In this document: one piece after another, positions 1 to 6,953 of the stretch | Numbering within the stretch: position 1 is the first letter of the stretch | Layout: every line of letters starts with the position of its first letter | Origin: a bacterium | GTDB taxonomy: Bacteria > Armatimonadota > Fimbriimonadia > Fimbriimonadales > JBAXQP01 | Length of the DNA: 7,640 nt | Assembly: GCA_037131655.1 (NCBI GenBank) | Contig: JBAXQP010000129.1 | Span: 1-7,640, forward strand | Direction: 5' to 3' | The notes under the pieces: generated by a model | The model's database searches: none | What the model saw: the letters and a program-made list of their open reading frames with translations, nothing else | Told to the model about the DNA's origin: nothing | Made by a program: the position numbers and the translations under genes

Positions 1-171
1 GTTAAAATAAATGTGATATTATAGTAATAAGTAGTACGTTTTACTGCAATGTCTATTGTTATGAGATTATCGATCGAATCAGGATGCTTGATGTCCTGTA
101 TATCATTTATGCAATTGTTTGAAATTCTTAAATGATCTCGTTGTTAGAGATAAATAAATTCGGAGATAGCG
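1..171. other. AT-rich intergenic leader, no gene recognised
   Basis: This stretch is AT-rich and carries stop codons in the frames I read. It contains a short perfect palindrome TCGATCGA (70-77) but no recognisable RNA gene or repeat. It presumably holds the promoter of the kinase gene that starts at 172. I could not pick a convincing -35/-10 pair: TTGAAA at 119-124 has no good -10 at 16-18 nt. The kinase ribosome binding site is GGAG at 162-165. Confidence 0.5.
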
Positions 172-3100
172 ATGAAAAAGATCGTCGGTGATGTAACCGA
201 AAATGCTTTGAGGCAGGCGGCTGAGTTTGATGCAGTGCTTCAGTCTATTGCTGACGCACTTGTCGTCTATAATGAAGAAGGGCGAGTCATCAGATTTAAT
301 CCCGCTGCAGAGCATCTGTTTGGCTATACTCAGAAAGATATGCAGTACACCCTCCGTGAGCGGTTTGATCGCGATCCTCGATACCGGCCTGATGGTCAGC
401 TTTTACCTCTAGAAGATATTCCCGTAGTTCGCGCTTTACGTGGAGAAACTATAACCAGTGAAGTGCTCTATATTATTAGGCCTTTAGGCAATAAGGTCTG
501 GTTATCCGTTAGCGCAGGACCTGTTTATGGCAAGGACGGAGTTCCAGTGGGCGCTGTGGCCACTTTCAGGGATGTATCTAAGGATCATGAGGCGCAGCAA
601 CAGCTTGAAAAGACGCATAAGTATCTTAACGCCGTCATCTACAGCATCACTGACGGACTAATCATTAGCGACCTCAAAGGGAACATCATAGCCACCAACC
701 CTGCTATGCAACGCCTGCTTCCCGGAGGAGATGATACTGACAAATTCGTAATATTTCAAGACTATATTGAAATGTATGAACTGCGATCCCCTGACGGTGA
801 TGCAATGAGCATAGATAAATGGCCTCTTCGACGGGCAATGCACGGCGAGTCCTTTACAGATTTTGAAGTCCAAGTGGTAAACAAAGAGACTGGAGAAATG
901 CGCCCCTTAAGTATAAGCGGGACTGTGGTGAACCATGAAAGCGAGCTGCCAGGGTATGCCGTTATCGTCTCAAGGGATATTACTGAACGCAAAATTGCAG
1001 AAAATACGATAAAAGAAGAGCGGGATCGTGCTCAAAGCTATCTTGATCTAGCTGGAGTGGTCATGGTGGCGCTGGATTCGTCCGGTAAGGTTACACTCAT
1101 CAACAAGAAGGGGTGTGAACTATTAGGATATGAATACCAGGAGATTATCGGCAAGTCATGGTTCGATACCTTCCTTCCGGAAAGCATGGCGCAGCCCACG
1201 AAGCTTGCTTTTCGTGAGTTGATGGCTGGCAAACTTGAGCAAGTGGAATACTTCGAGAACCCCATCTTAAACGCAAAGGGTGAAGAAAGACAGATTGCGT
1301 GGCATAATGCTTTGCTTCGTGATAAAACGGGTGCTATCATCGGGACACTTAGCTCCGGTGAGGATATCACGGAACGCTTGCTGGCGCGAGAGGCAAGACG
1401 CGAGAGCCAAATGCTTATTCACGCTACCCTTGAATGCGCGCCAATTGTTCTCTACACTCTAGACCCCAGCGGAATTTTTCAATTATCTACAGGCGCAGGG
1501 TTAAAAAGTATTGGATTAGAGCCAGGTCAAGTGGTAGGCCAATCAGCTTTTGATATCTATAAAGATAACCCTGAAATCCTGAAAAACATTCGCCGTGCGC
1601 TCAAAGGCGAGGAAGTGAACCATGTGGCAAAGATCGGCAATACTTGTTACGATGTCCACTATTCTCCACTCCTCGGTCCCCATGATGAGTTTAAAGGGGT
1701 CGTAGGGGTTGCCCTTGACATCACCGATCGTATGCAGGCGTTAAAAGACCTTGAAGAAGCTCTTGATCACCTAAGTGACAGTGAGGGGCGCTTGTCCACC
1801 ACTCTTAGCTCAATCGGTGACGGTGTGATTGCTACCGACGCAGAAGGGAAGATCATTCTAATCAATCGGGTTGCTCAGGAACTCATAGGTATAGCAGGTG
1901 ATGAGGCTATCGGTAAGAACGCTTCTTCCGTATACGTCACGCATGACGAAAAGACGTGTAAACCGAGGGAAAATGTGTTTCAGGCTGCAACACAAGTCAG
2001 TGGCAAAGGGCTGTTACAGTACGCCTTGCTCGTCCGACCGGATGGGAGTGACCGCCTTATTTCCGAGACTGTTGCAACGATTGTTGACGAGAATGGTGTT
2101 GTTTCAGGAGCTGTTTGTGCTTTCAACGATGTGACTCAATTGCGCGCTCTTGAGAAGGAAGCGGCGAAGAGCAGTAAACTTGAATCATTAGGACTTTTGG
2201 CAGGCGGGCTTGCTCATGATTTCAATAATATATTGGCAGTGATTTTGGGAGGCATTTCTCTTGTTCAGTTGACTGCTAAACTGAGTGAACAGGAACACCA
2301 ACTTTTGGAGGCGGCCGAGAAAGCGACGGAACGTGCCCGCGATCTGACAAGGCAACTAATCACTTTCTCTAAGGGCGGCGCTCCAGTCAAGTCAGTGACC
2401 TCCATAGCCGAGTTGCTTCGTGAAACGGCTGGTTTTGTAACGCACGGCTCTAAGTCGCGTTGCCAGTTGGCGCTTGAAGAGGATCTTTGGTCCATCCAAG
2501 CTGATTCCAGTCAAATAAGTCAAGTCATCGAGAATTTGGTGATTAACGCCGACCAAGCGATGCCGGAAGGCGGCACTATTCTCATCCGCGCATCGAATGT
2601 GGCTTTTGATACTCAGCCTGCAATGCCTATCAAGCCGGGCAAATATGTTCGTATCAGCATAACTGACCAGGGCGTCGGTATCCCTGCAAAGGAATTGGAC
2701 AAGATATTCGATCCGTTTTACACAACGAAATCAACCGGAACGGGCTTAGGTCTAACTACTGTTCACTCGATTATAAAACGCCATGAAGGGCATATAGAAG
2801 TGACTTCAAAAACAGGGGGAAGTAAGTCGGGCACAACATTCACTATTTACTTACTCTCTGCCGCAGAATCGGCTGCTGAGCAAACCAAAAAGTCCTCTGT
2901 TCGCCCTTTGCCGGTCATGCAAGGGCATATTTTGGTGATGGATGACGAACCATTAGTACGGCAGTTGGCTGAATCAGGAATCACAGCATTAGGTTGTACA
3001 GTGGTGACATCAACTGATGGGCAAGAAGCAATAAATCTTTATAGAAAAGCTCTTAAGCAAGGGAAGCCTTTCGACGGGGTGCTTCTGGACCTTACTGTGC

Positions 3101-3300
3101 CTGGAGGAATGGGCGGGAAACAAACACTAGAGTTTTTGCGCGAGCTTAACCCAAACGTGCGCGCAGCGGTCTTCAGCGGTTACTCGAACGACCCCATTAT
3201 GTCGAATTACGAAGAGTTCGGTTTCGTCGCCGCCATTTCCAAACCGTTCCGTATTATTTCACTTTCTGAAGTCATAGCCAAACTGCTGGAACGCCCATAA
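172..3300 (+). CDS. PAS-domain hybrid sensor histidine kinase with C-terminal receiver
   Basis: A 1042-residue signalling protein that should autophosphorylate on His and pass the phosphate to its own receiver Asp. There are five PAS domains, at about residues 20-142, 150-277, 287-408, 412-528 and 538-657; several end in the typical (D)ITER/DITDR linker. The HisKA domain has the HDFNN motif with phospho-acceptor His682. The ATPase domain shows the N box (Asn792), G1 box DQGVGIP (832-838), F box (IFDPFYTTKS, 845-854) and G2 box GTGLGL (856-861). The receiver (about 918-1038) keeps acidic pair Asp924/Asp925, phospho-acceptor Asp973, Ser1002 and Lys1024, so all catalytic residues are present. 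No signal peptide or membrane helix is visible, so it should sense a cytoplasmic signal. The ATG is preceded by GGAG at 162-165 with a 6-nt spacer. No output regulator or histidine phosphotransfer gene lies next to it, so partner and target are unknown. The ligand cannot be read from the sequence. Confidence 0.95.
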   Translation: MKKIVGDVTENALRQAAEFDAVLQSIADALVVYNEEGRVIRFNPAAEHLFGYTQKDMQYTLRERFDRDPRYRPDGQLLPLEDIPVVRALRGETITSEVLYIIRPLGNKVWLSVSAGPVYGKDGVPVGAVATFRDVSKDHEAQQQLEKTHKYLNAVIYSITDGLIISDLKGNIIATNPAMQRLLPGGDDTDKFVIFQDYIEMYELRSPDGDAMSIDKWPLRRAMHGESFTDFEVQVVNKETGEMRPLSISGTVVNHESELPGYAVIVSRDITERKIAENTIKEERDRAQSYLDLAGVVMVALDSSGKVTLINKKGCELLGYEYQEIIGKSWFDTFLPESMAQPTKLAFRELMAGKLEQVEYFENPILNAKGEERQIAWHNALLRDKTGAIIGTLSSGEDITERLLAREARRESQMLIHATLECAPIVLYTLDPSGIFQLSTGAGLKSIGLEPGQVVGQSAFDIYKDNPEILKNIRRALKGEEVNHVAKIGNTCYDVHYSPLLGPHDEFKGVVGVALDITDRMQALKDLEEALDHLSDSEGRLSTTLSSIGDGVIATDAEGKIILINRVAQELIGIAGDEAIGKNASSVYVTHDEKTCKPRENVFQAATQVSGKGLLQYALLVRPDGSDRLISETVATIVDENGVVSGAVCAFNDVTQLRALEKEAAKSSKLESLGLLAGGLAHDFNNILAVILGGISLVQLTAKLSEQEHQLLEAAEKATERARDLTRQLITFSKGGAPVKSVTSIAELLRETAGFVTHGSKSRCQLALEEDLWSIQADSSQISQVIENLVINADQAMPEGGTILIRASNVAFDTQPAMPIKPGKYVRISITDQGVGIPAKELDKIFDPFYTTKSTGTGLGLTTVHSIIKRHEGHIEVTSKTGGSKSGTTFTIYLLSAAESAAEQTKKSSVRPLPVMQGHILVMDDEPLVRQLAESGITALGCTVVTSTDGQEAINLYRKALKQGKPFDGVLLDLTVPGGMGGKQTLEFLRELNPNVRAAVFSGYSNDPIMSNYEEFGFVAAISKPFRIISLSEVIAKLLERP

Positions 3301-3314
3301 TACTCCAATTATGG
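3295..3314 (+). terminator. Hairpin overlapping the kinase stop codon, possible weak terminator
   Basis: CCATAAT (3295-3301) and ATTATGG (3308-3314) form a perfect 7-bp stem with a 6-nt loop. The left arm contains the TAA stop codon of the kinase gene. What follows (CTTATTGCTC) is only mildly T-rich and the stem is AT-rich, so it may be a weak terminator, an mRNA end structure, or chance. Confidence 0.3.
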
Positions 3315-3525
3315 CTTATTGCTCACTCCTATTAATTCCTTAACACCAATTGTGAAATTCAGCACAAACCATGGGGCGTCTAGCAGCTTGAATTATTAGG
3401 CTAACGACGAAAAATAATATCTTCTCAAACGATTCATGATTTGTTTCAGTAAAGAGAATTGTTAGATAGTTTAGCATAGCTAAAGGAAAGTAACAATATC
3501 GGAAATCGATACAAAGGAGTTTGTA

Positions 3526-4191
3526 ATGAAATCGTTAACTATTCGCCTAGCGGCGTTCGCCTTCTTTACAGTAGCAATCTGTTCAAGCGCATTTGCGCAT
3601 GACTATTGGAACCAGTGGACCGGCCACCTCTGGAATCGTGGGGATCCTGGTTCAACAACACAAGCCTGGGAGTTTAATCTAGGGGCTGGACCCAATCCAA
3701 CAACATCCAATAACCCCTATGGCATCCCTTTTGTTACTGTGCAGGGAAATTACGTTGGTGGCGTGCCTGGTCCTAATGGCACACCCATAAACGTATGGCA
3801 AATCGGTACCCCTGATGCCACTGGTCAACTCGGACCTGGTGAAGTTCAAATAGGCGTTCCGAATGCCTTTGCTCACAATCCCACCAAATACGTGTTTCTA
3901 CAAATAACGACTGATAATCCTGGTCAAGTTGTGTCTGTCTCGCCAACTCCGAGCAGCCAATCCACACCTATGAATTTCATCACATATCCCAACACGAAAT
4001 GGGTCACCTACAACGTGTTGTGGGAGATACACCCAAACCCTGATTTCGAACTTATTAAGCTCCTGTTCCCAGTAGGGACCCACATCGAGGAAATCGTCGT
4101 TGACACGATCTGTGTCCCAGAACCAAACTCAGTGGCATCTCTCGGCACAGGACTGATTGGCCTAGTTGCTCTACTGCGCCGCAGGAAGTAG
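3526..4191 (+). CDS. Secreted PEP-CTERM sorting-domain protein
   Basis: A 221-residue exported protein of unknown function. The N-terminus is a classic signal peptide: Lys2 and Arg7, a hydrophobic core at about 8-19, and a likely signal peptidase I site after Ala22-Phe23-Ala24. The C-terminus is a PEP-CTERM sorting signal: Val-Pro-Glu-Pro (197-200), a hydrophobic segment (about 203-217) and terminal RRRK. Such signals are recognised by exosortase, and the proteins end up on the surface or in extracellular matrix. The mature middle (25-196) is rich in Gly, Pro, Asn, Thr and aromatic residues, consistent with a beta-rich extracellular domain, and has one Cys (196) just before VPEP. No enzyme motif is seen. 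The ATG has AGGAG at 3515-3519 with a 6-nt spacer. The gene appears monocistronic, ended by the terminator at 4205-4236. No exosortase gene lies in the window. The localisation call is secure; the function is not known. Confidence 0.92.
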   Translation: MKSLTIRLAAFAFFTVAICSSAFAHDYWNQWTGHLWNRGDPGSTTQAWEFNLGAGPNPTTSNNPYGIPFVTVQGNYVGGVPGPNGTPINVWQIGTPDATGQLGPGEVQIGVPNAFAHNPTKYVFLQITTDNPGQVVSVSPTPSSQSTPMNFITYPNTKWVTYNVLWEIHPNPDFELIKLLFPVGTHIEEIVVDTICVPEPNSVASLGTGLIGLVALLRRRK

Positions 4192-4204
4192 CTTTCTGGA
4201 GTAT

Positions 4205-4236
4205 AAAGGACGGCCTGTAAGTTGGCCGTCCTTTTT
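4205..4236 (+). terminator. Rho-independent terminator of the PEP-CTERM gene
   Basis: AAAGGACGGCC (4205-4215) and GGCCGTCCTTT (4224-4234) form a perfect 11-bp GC-rich stem with an 8-nt loop. The T run is 4232-4236. It begins 13 nt after the PEP-CTERM stop codon. It should isolate that gene from the acetyltransferase downstream. Confidence 0.92.
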
Positions 4237-4282
4237 CTATACATGTTTTGCAAGAGGCACCATAGGTGAGAGAATTCCTGCT

Positions 4283-4311
4283 TGGATGTGGGGGCGGGGG
4301 GTTGGTATAAT
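4283..4311 (+). promoter_or_regulatory. Sigma-70-type extended -10 promoter for the acetyltransferase gene
   Basis: A perfect TATAAT (4306-4311) is preceded by TG one base upstream (4303-4304), giving an extended -10 element. TTGGAT (4283-4288) sits 17 nt upstream as a half-matching -35. The spacer contains runs of five and six G separated by one C (4290-4301). Transcription would begin near 4318, leaving a leader of about 32 nt before the ATG at 4350. A perfect TTGACA (4312-4317) lies right after this -10 and could pair with GATAAG (4335-4340), but that start would be almost leaderless, so I prefer the upstream promoter. Confidence 0.65.
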
Positions 4312-4349
4312 TTGACAGGTGAGAATTTGAGGCCGATAAGGGGTTAGAG

Positions 4350-4928
4350 ATGGGGGAATTGGCGTTTGTGGTGGGACGGAGTGAGCGGATTGTCTTGCGG
4401 CGGTTGAATATGGATGACTTGCCGGAACTTAAGAGGGCGCTGGTTGAGAATGAAGATTGGCTTCGTCCCTGGCTGCCAGCGCCGATGCGGGATCCTCGTA
4501 TTGAAGAGCATCTTAAGTACGATATAGCCCGAGGAGTGCAGGAGTGGGAGACGGACGAGGCTTATCGGTTGGGAATCTTTAAGGGGGATGAACTCATTGG
4601 GCGCGTCTCACACACCCTTATCTGCCGAGGTAACTTCCAGAATTCCAACTGCGGTTATTGGATCGCACAATCGCATATTGGCAATGGGTATGCGCCGGAA
4701 GCGGTAGCTCTTTCGCTGGATTATGTCTTCAAGACTCTTGCCCTTCACCGTGTGCATTTTGCCGTCATGCCCGAGAATCCGCGTAGTATGCGTGTGATGG
4801 AGAAGCTTGAAATTCGGCATGAAGGCTTCTCATTGCGCTATCTTCAAATAGGGGGCGAATGGCGCGATCATCACCTCTATGCCGTTCTTGCTGATGAGTG
4901 GAAGGGAAGAAGAGGTTTGGACGATTGA
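4350..4928 (+). CDS. GNAT-family N-acetyltransferase, RimJ/RimL-like
   Basis: A 192-residue cytoplasmic acetyltransferase that should move an acetyl group from acetyl-CoA to an amine; length and layout match the RimJ/RimL (Acetyltransf_3) group. The family start is seen in 'ERIVLRRLNMDDLPEL' (about 12-27). The acetyl-CoA loop is in GYWIAQ...GNGYAPEA (102-118), with the Gly111-x-Gly113 turn. The C-terminal motif V-x-PENPRSMRVMEKL (139-153) carries Asn143, typical of the family. The usual 'EKLGF' after it reads EKLEI here, a small departure. RimJ/RimL enzymes acetylate ribosomal protein N-termini, but many relatives act on other proteins, small amines or antibiotics, so the substrate is not assigned. 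The ATG is preceded by AAGGGG (4338-4343) with a 6-nt spacer. The gene has its own promoter and sits between a terminator and an inverted-repeat element, so it is probably monocistronic. Confidence 0.9.
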   Translation: MGELAFVVGRSERIVLRRLNMDDLPELKRALVENEDWLRPWLPAPMRDPRIEEHLKYDIARGVQEWETDEAYRLGIFKGDELIGRVSHTLICRGNFQNSNCGYWIAQSHIGNGYAPEAVALSLDYVFKTLALHRVHFAVMPENPRSMRVMEKLEIRHEGFSLRYLQIGGEWRDHHLYAVLADEWKGRRGLDD

Positions 4929-4944
4929 ATAGGATTGGTTGCCT

Positions 4945-5049
4945 GGCGAATAAATTCGCGGCTGTTGAGAGCAAAGTCCGCCTACGCGGACTATCCGGAT
5001 GAGTCCACGCAGGTGGACTTCGCCAATATCAGCTGCGGTTTCAATCGCC
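4945..5049. repeat. 105-bp modular inverted repeat made of four small palindromes (REP/BIME-like)
   Basis: Two 48-nt arms (4945-4992 and 5002-5049) are imperfect inverted copies of each other, matching at 34 of 48 positions by my count without gaps, around a 9-nt centre. Each arm holds two palindromes. Left: GCGAAT-AA-ATTCGC (4946-4959) and AGTCCGC-CTAC-GCGGACT (4975-4992). Right: AGTCCAC-GCAG-GTGGACT (5002-5019) and GCGGTT-TC-AATCGC (5035-5048, one G-T wobble). Where the arms differ inside the AGTCC hairpins, the changes keep base pairing. It begins 16 nt after the acetyltransferase stop codon and lies in the gap before the gcv operon. From memory, very similar modules are scattered between genes in many bacterial phyla; that is recall, not a search. 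It may affect the mRNA 3' end, but has no T run. Confidence 0.8.
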
Positions 5050-5096
5050 AAGCAGAAGATTGATGAGTCATAAGTTTTCGCAATCAGTAAGCTCAA

Positions 5097-5125
5097 GAGG
5101 AGGTTGCTTCGGCACAATCATCCTC
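5097..5125 (+). other. Imperfect hairpin upstream of gcvH promoter
   Basis: GAGGA (5097-5101) pairs with TCCTC (5121-5125), and GGTTG (5102-5106) with CAATC (5115-5119, one G-T wobble), leaving A5120 bulged. The apical loop is CTTCGGCA. There is no T tract after it. It lies upstream of the predicted gcvH promoter, so it could be the tail structure of a read-through transcript, a protein-binding inverted repeat, or chance. Confidence 0.3.
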
Positions 5126-5136
5126 GCTATGACATG

Positions 5137-5166
5137 TTAGGGGTATGCCACAAAGATAGGTATAAT
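5137..5166 (+). promoter_or_regulatory. Probable promoter of the gcvH-gcvPA-gcvPB operon
   Basis: A perfect TATAAT lies at 5161-5166. The best-placed -35 is TTAGGG (5137-5142) with an 18-nt spacer, which is weak, so an activator may help. ATGACA (5129-5134) resembles a -35 better but its 26-nt spacing is too long. Transcription would start near 5173, giving a leader of about 36 nt that contains GGAGGT (5193-5198). That leaves no room for a glycine riboswitch. Confidence 0.55.
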
Positions 5167-5208
5167 AAAGCTAACAACTTACCTGCTTACACGGAGGTCT
5201 ACAGTTAA

Positions 5209-5592
5209 ATGAACGTTCCTAGCGACTTGAAATATACGACCAGTCACGAGTGGATACTTAATGATGATGGGGTTGTCAATATCGGGATCACCGATTTCGC
5301 ACAGACGGAATTGGGTGATGTGGTCTATGTCGAATTGCCCACGGTAGGGCAGATACTTCAGAAGGATGAGGCTTTTGGCTCAGTTGAATCGGTAAAGACC
5401 GTTTCAGAGCTTTATTCGCCTGTTTCCGGAGAGATTGTTGCTGTTAATGAATCTCTCGCGCCAAAGCCGGAGTTGGTCAATAGCGATCCTTATGGTGAGG
5501 GTTGGTTAATTCGCATTAAGATGAGCAATGCCGTTGAGATGGATGAATTGCTGGATGCGGCCGACTACGCACGAGTTATCGAGGAGAGCTAG
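5209..5592 (+). CDS. gcvH: Glycine cleavage system H protein
   Basis: A 127-residue lipoyl carrier, the usual length for GcvH. Its lipoyl arm takes the aminomethyl group from glycine decarboxylase and carries it to the T protein, then is reoxidised by dihydrolipoyl dehydrogenase, all in the cytoplasm. The family hallmarks are present: YTxSHEW (9-15), VNIGITDFAQTELGDVVYVELP (23-44), and FGSVESVK (56-63), where Lys63 is the expected lipoylation site. SELYSPVSGEIVAVNE and the C-terminal GEGWLIRI also match. The ATG is preceded by GGAGGT (5193-5198) with a 10-nt spacer and begins the conserved N-terminus. It is the first gene of the operon; gcvPA follows after 2 nt. Unlike the common gcvT-gcvH-gcvPA-gcvPB order, no gcvT is upstream: the nearest upstream gene is the acetyltransferase. 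Confidence 0.98.
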   Translation: MNVPSDLKYTTSHEWILNDDGVVNIGITDFAQTELGDVVYVELPTVGQILQKDEAFGSVESVKTVSELYSPVSGEIVAVNESLAPKPELVNSDPYGEGWLIRIKMSNAVEMDELLDAADYARVIEES

Positions 5593-5594
5593 AT

Positions 5595-6953
5595 TTGTCA
5601 TATATTCCCCATACGGATGAAGACCGACGGTTGATGCTTGAGACTATCGGCGTGGATTCTATACTTTCGTTATTTGGAGATATTCCCAAGGAACTATTGA
5701 TTAATGGCCCCTTGAAAGACCTGCCGGGTGCTTTGGATGAGTATGGGATCGTGCGTGAGCTTACTGCGATAGCAGCTAAGAATGGGGTAGCTCCTCAATA
5801 TATCAGTTTTTTAGGGGCAGGGATTTACGACCATTTTATACCTTCTGTGGTCGGTGCAATTATCGAGCGTGGTGAGTTTTTAACGGCTTATACTCCCTAC
5901 CAACCCGAAATGAGCCAGGGCAATTTGCAGGCGATTTACGAGTATCAGAGTTTAGTATGCGAGTTGACGGGTATGGAGATGTCCAACGCCAGCATGTATG
6001 ATGCAGGCAGCGCTTTGGCTGAAGCCGCGTTGATGGCGGTTGCCTCCACCGACCGAACTCAGATTTTGGTATCGGAAGCGGTGCATCCTCATTACCGGGA
6101 CTGCATCAATACCTACGCCTGGGCGCAGGGGCTTGAAGTTACGATAGTTCCCGCGCCTGATGGCTTGACTGAGATTGATGCGGTAGAAAAGCATATTTCC
6201 GATAAGACCGCATGCGTGGTTTCGCAGTATCCCAACTTTTTCGGTCAAGTGGAGGACCTGGAAGCTTTATCAAACGAGGCGGATAAGCATGGAGCGCTCA
6301 GTATTGTTTGCGTCAATCCAATCTCCTTGGCTCTTCTTAAACCGCCTGGCGAGTTAGGGGCAGATATTGTGGTAGGTGAGGGGCAGCCTTTGGGATCACC
6401 AATGGGTTTCGGGGGGCCGTTACTTGGAATGTTTGCCTGTCGTAAAGAGTTTGCTCGCCGACTTCCCGGTCGTATTATTGGGCGAACGACTGATAAAGAG
6501 GGTAAGCAGGGATTTGTAATGACCCTTCGCGCACGGGAGCAGGATATTAGGCGTGAGAAAGCCACCTCGAATATCTGCACCAATGAAGCGTTGATTGCTC
6601 TTGCGGCGTCCGTCTTTTTATCGGCTGTCGGCAAGCATGGACTTCGAGCGATGGCCGAAGCTTCTCTTCAAAATGCTCATTATGCCTCGAAAGAGCATAC
6701 CAAAGTCGACGGCGTTGAGTTACGCTTTAATAAACGTTTTTTCTTTAATGAATTCGCTCTTAAACTGCCTTGCAACGCATCTCATGTTCGCGATGAGTTG
6801 ATAAAGGAAGGCTTATTAGGCGGGCTTCCGCTAGGAAGCTACTATTCGCAGTTCGAAGACACTTTATTGGTCGCGGTGACAGAGAAGCGGACTAAAGCTG
6901 AGATCGATCACTTTGCCCAAGCATTGAGAAGAGTGTGTGAGGAGAATCAGTGA
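5595..6953 (+). CDS. gcvPA: Glycine dehydrogenase (decarboxylating), subunit 1 (P protein alpha half)
   Basis: A 452-residue subunit equivalent to the N-terminal half of single-chain GcvP. With GcvPB it forms the P protein, which decarboxylates glycine with pyridoxal phosphate; this half lacks the cofactor lysine and completes the active site. Conserved blocks: N-terminal YIPHTxEDRRLML (3-15), FLGAGIYDHF (72-81), YTPYQPEMSQG (99-109), EYQSLVCELTGMEMSNASMYD, GEGQPLGSPMGFGGP, LPGRIIG and REKATSNICTN (320-330). The start is TTG: the conserved N-terminus begins exactly there, GAGGAG (5581-5586) lies 8 nt upstream, and the first in-frame ATG (residue 14) would remove the conserved block. The 2-nt gap from gcvH and the ribosome binding site inside the gcvH end suggest translational coupling. 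The usual 'MYDGAT' reads MYDAGS here, a mild substitution. Confidence 0.97.
   Translation: MSYIPHTDEDRRLMLETIGVDSILSLFGDIPKELLINGPLKDLPGALDEYGIVRELTAIAAKNGVAPQYISFLGAGIYDHFIPSVVGAIIERGEFLTAYTPYQPEMSQGNLQAIYEYQSLVCELTGMEMSNASMYDAGSALAEAALMAVASTDRTQILVSEAVHPHYRDCINTYAWAQGLEVTIVPAPDGLTEIDAVEKHISDKTACVVSQYPNFFGQVEDLEALSNEADKHGALSIVCVNPISLALLKPPGELGADIVVGEGQPLGSPMGFGGPLLGMFACRKEFARRLPGRIIGRTTDKEGKQGFVMTLRAREQDIRREKATSNICTNEALIALAASVFLSAVGKHGLRAMAEASLQNAHYASKEHTKVDGVELRFNKRFFFNEFALKLPCNASHVRDELIKEGLLGGLPLGSYYSQFEDTLLVAVTEKRTKAEIDHFAQALRRVCEENQ

Noticed and set aside
1038..1370. Minus-strand open frame of 110 codons inside the kinase gene
   Set aside because: It is antisense to the third PAS domain and has no motif or independent support.
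3369..3400. Possible sigma-54 (-24/-12) promoter before the PEP-CTERM gene
   Set aside because: PEP-CTERM genes are sometimes RpoN-controlled, and a GG and GC pair at about the right spacing occurs here, but the flanking consensus (TGGCAC, TTGCA) is poorly matched.
3470..3484. TTTAGC-ATA-GCTAAA inverted repeat upstream of the PEP-CTERM gene
   Set aside because: The 6-bp AT-rich arms with a 3-nt loop are easily found by chance in such DNA. It could be an operator, but nothing else supports that.
4945..5049. CRISPR array or tRNA reading of the repeated hairpins
   Set aside because: The units are inverted, not direct, with no spacers of even length, and no cloverleaf or T-arm sequence is present.
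4830..5117. Minus-strand open frame of 95 codons across the acetyltransferase end and the gap
   Set aside because: Half of it is antisense to the acetyltransferase and the rest is a translation of the inverted repeat. It shows no protein motif, and repeats of this kind often create false open frames.
4929..5208. Glycine riboswitch upstream of gcvH
   Set aside because: I looked because such switches often precede gcv operons. I see no glycine aptamer core pattern, the structured part is explained by the inverted repeat, and the predicted leader is too short.
6245..6634. Minus-strand open frame of 129 codons inside gcvPA
   Set aside because: It lies wholly opposite a strongly conserved gene and has no recognisable domain. 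It is a shadow of the gcvPA codon pattern.
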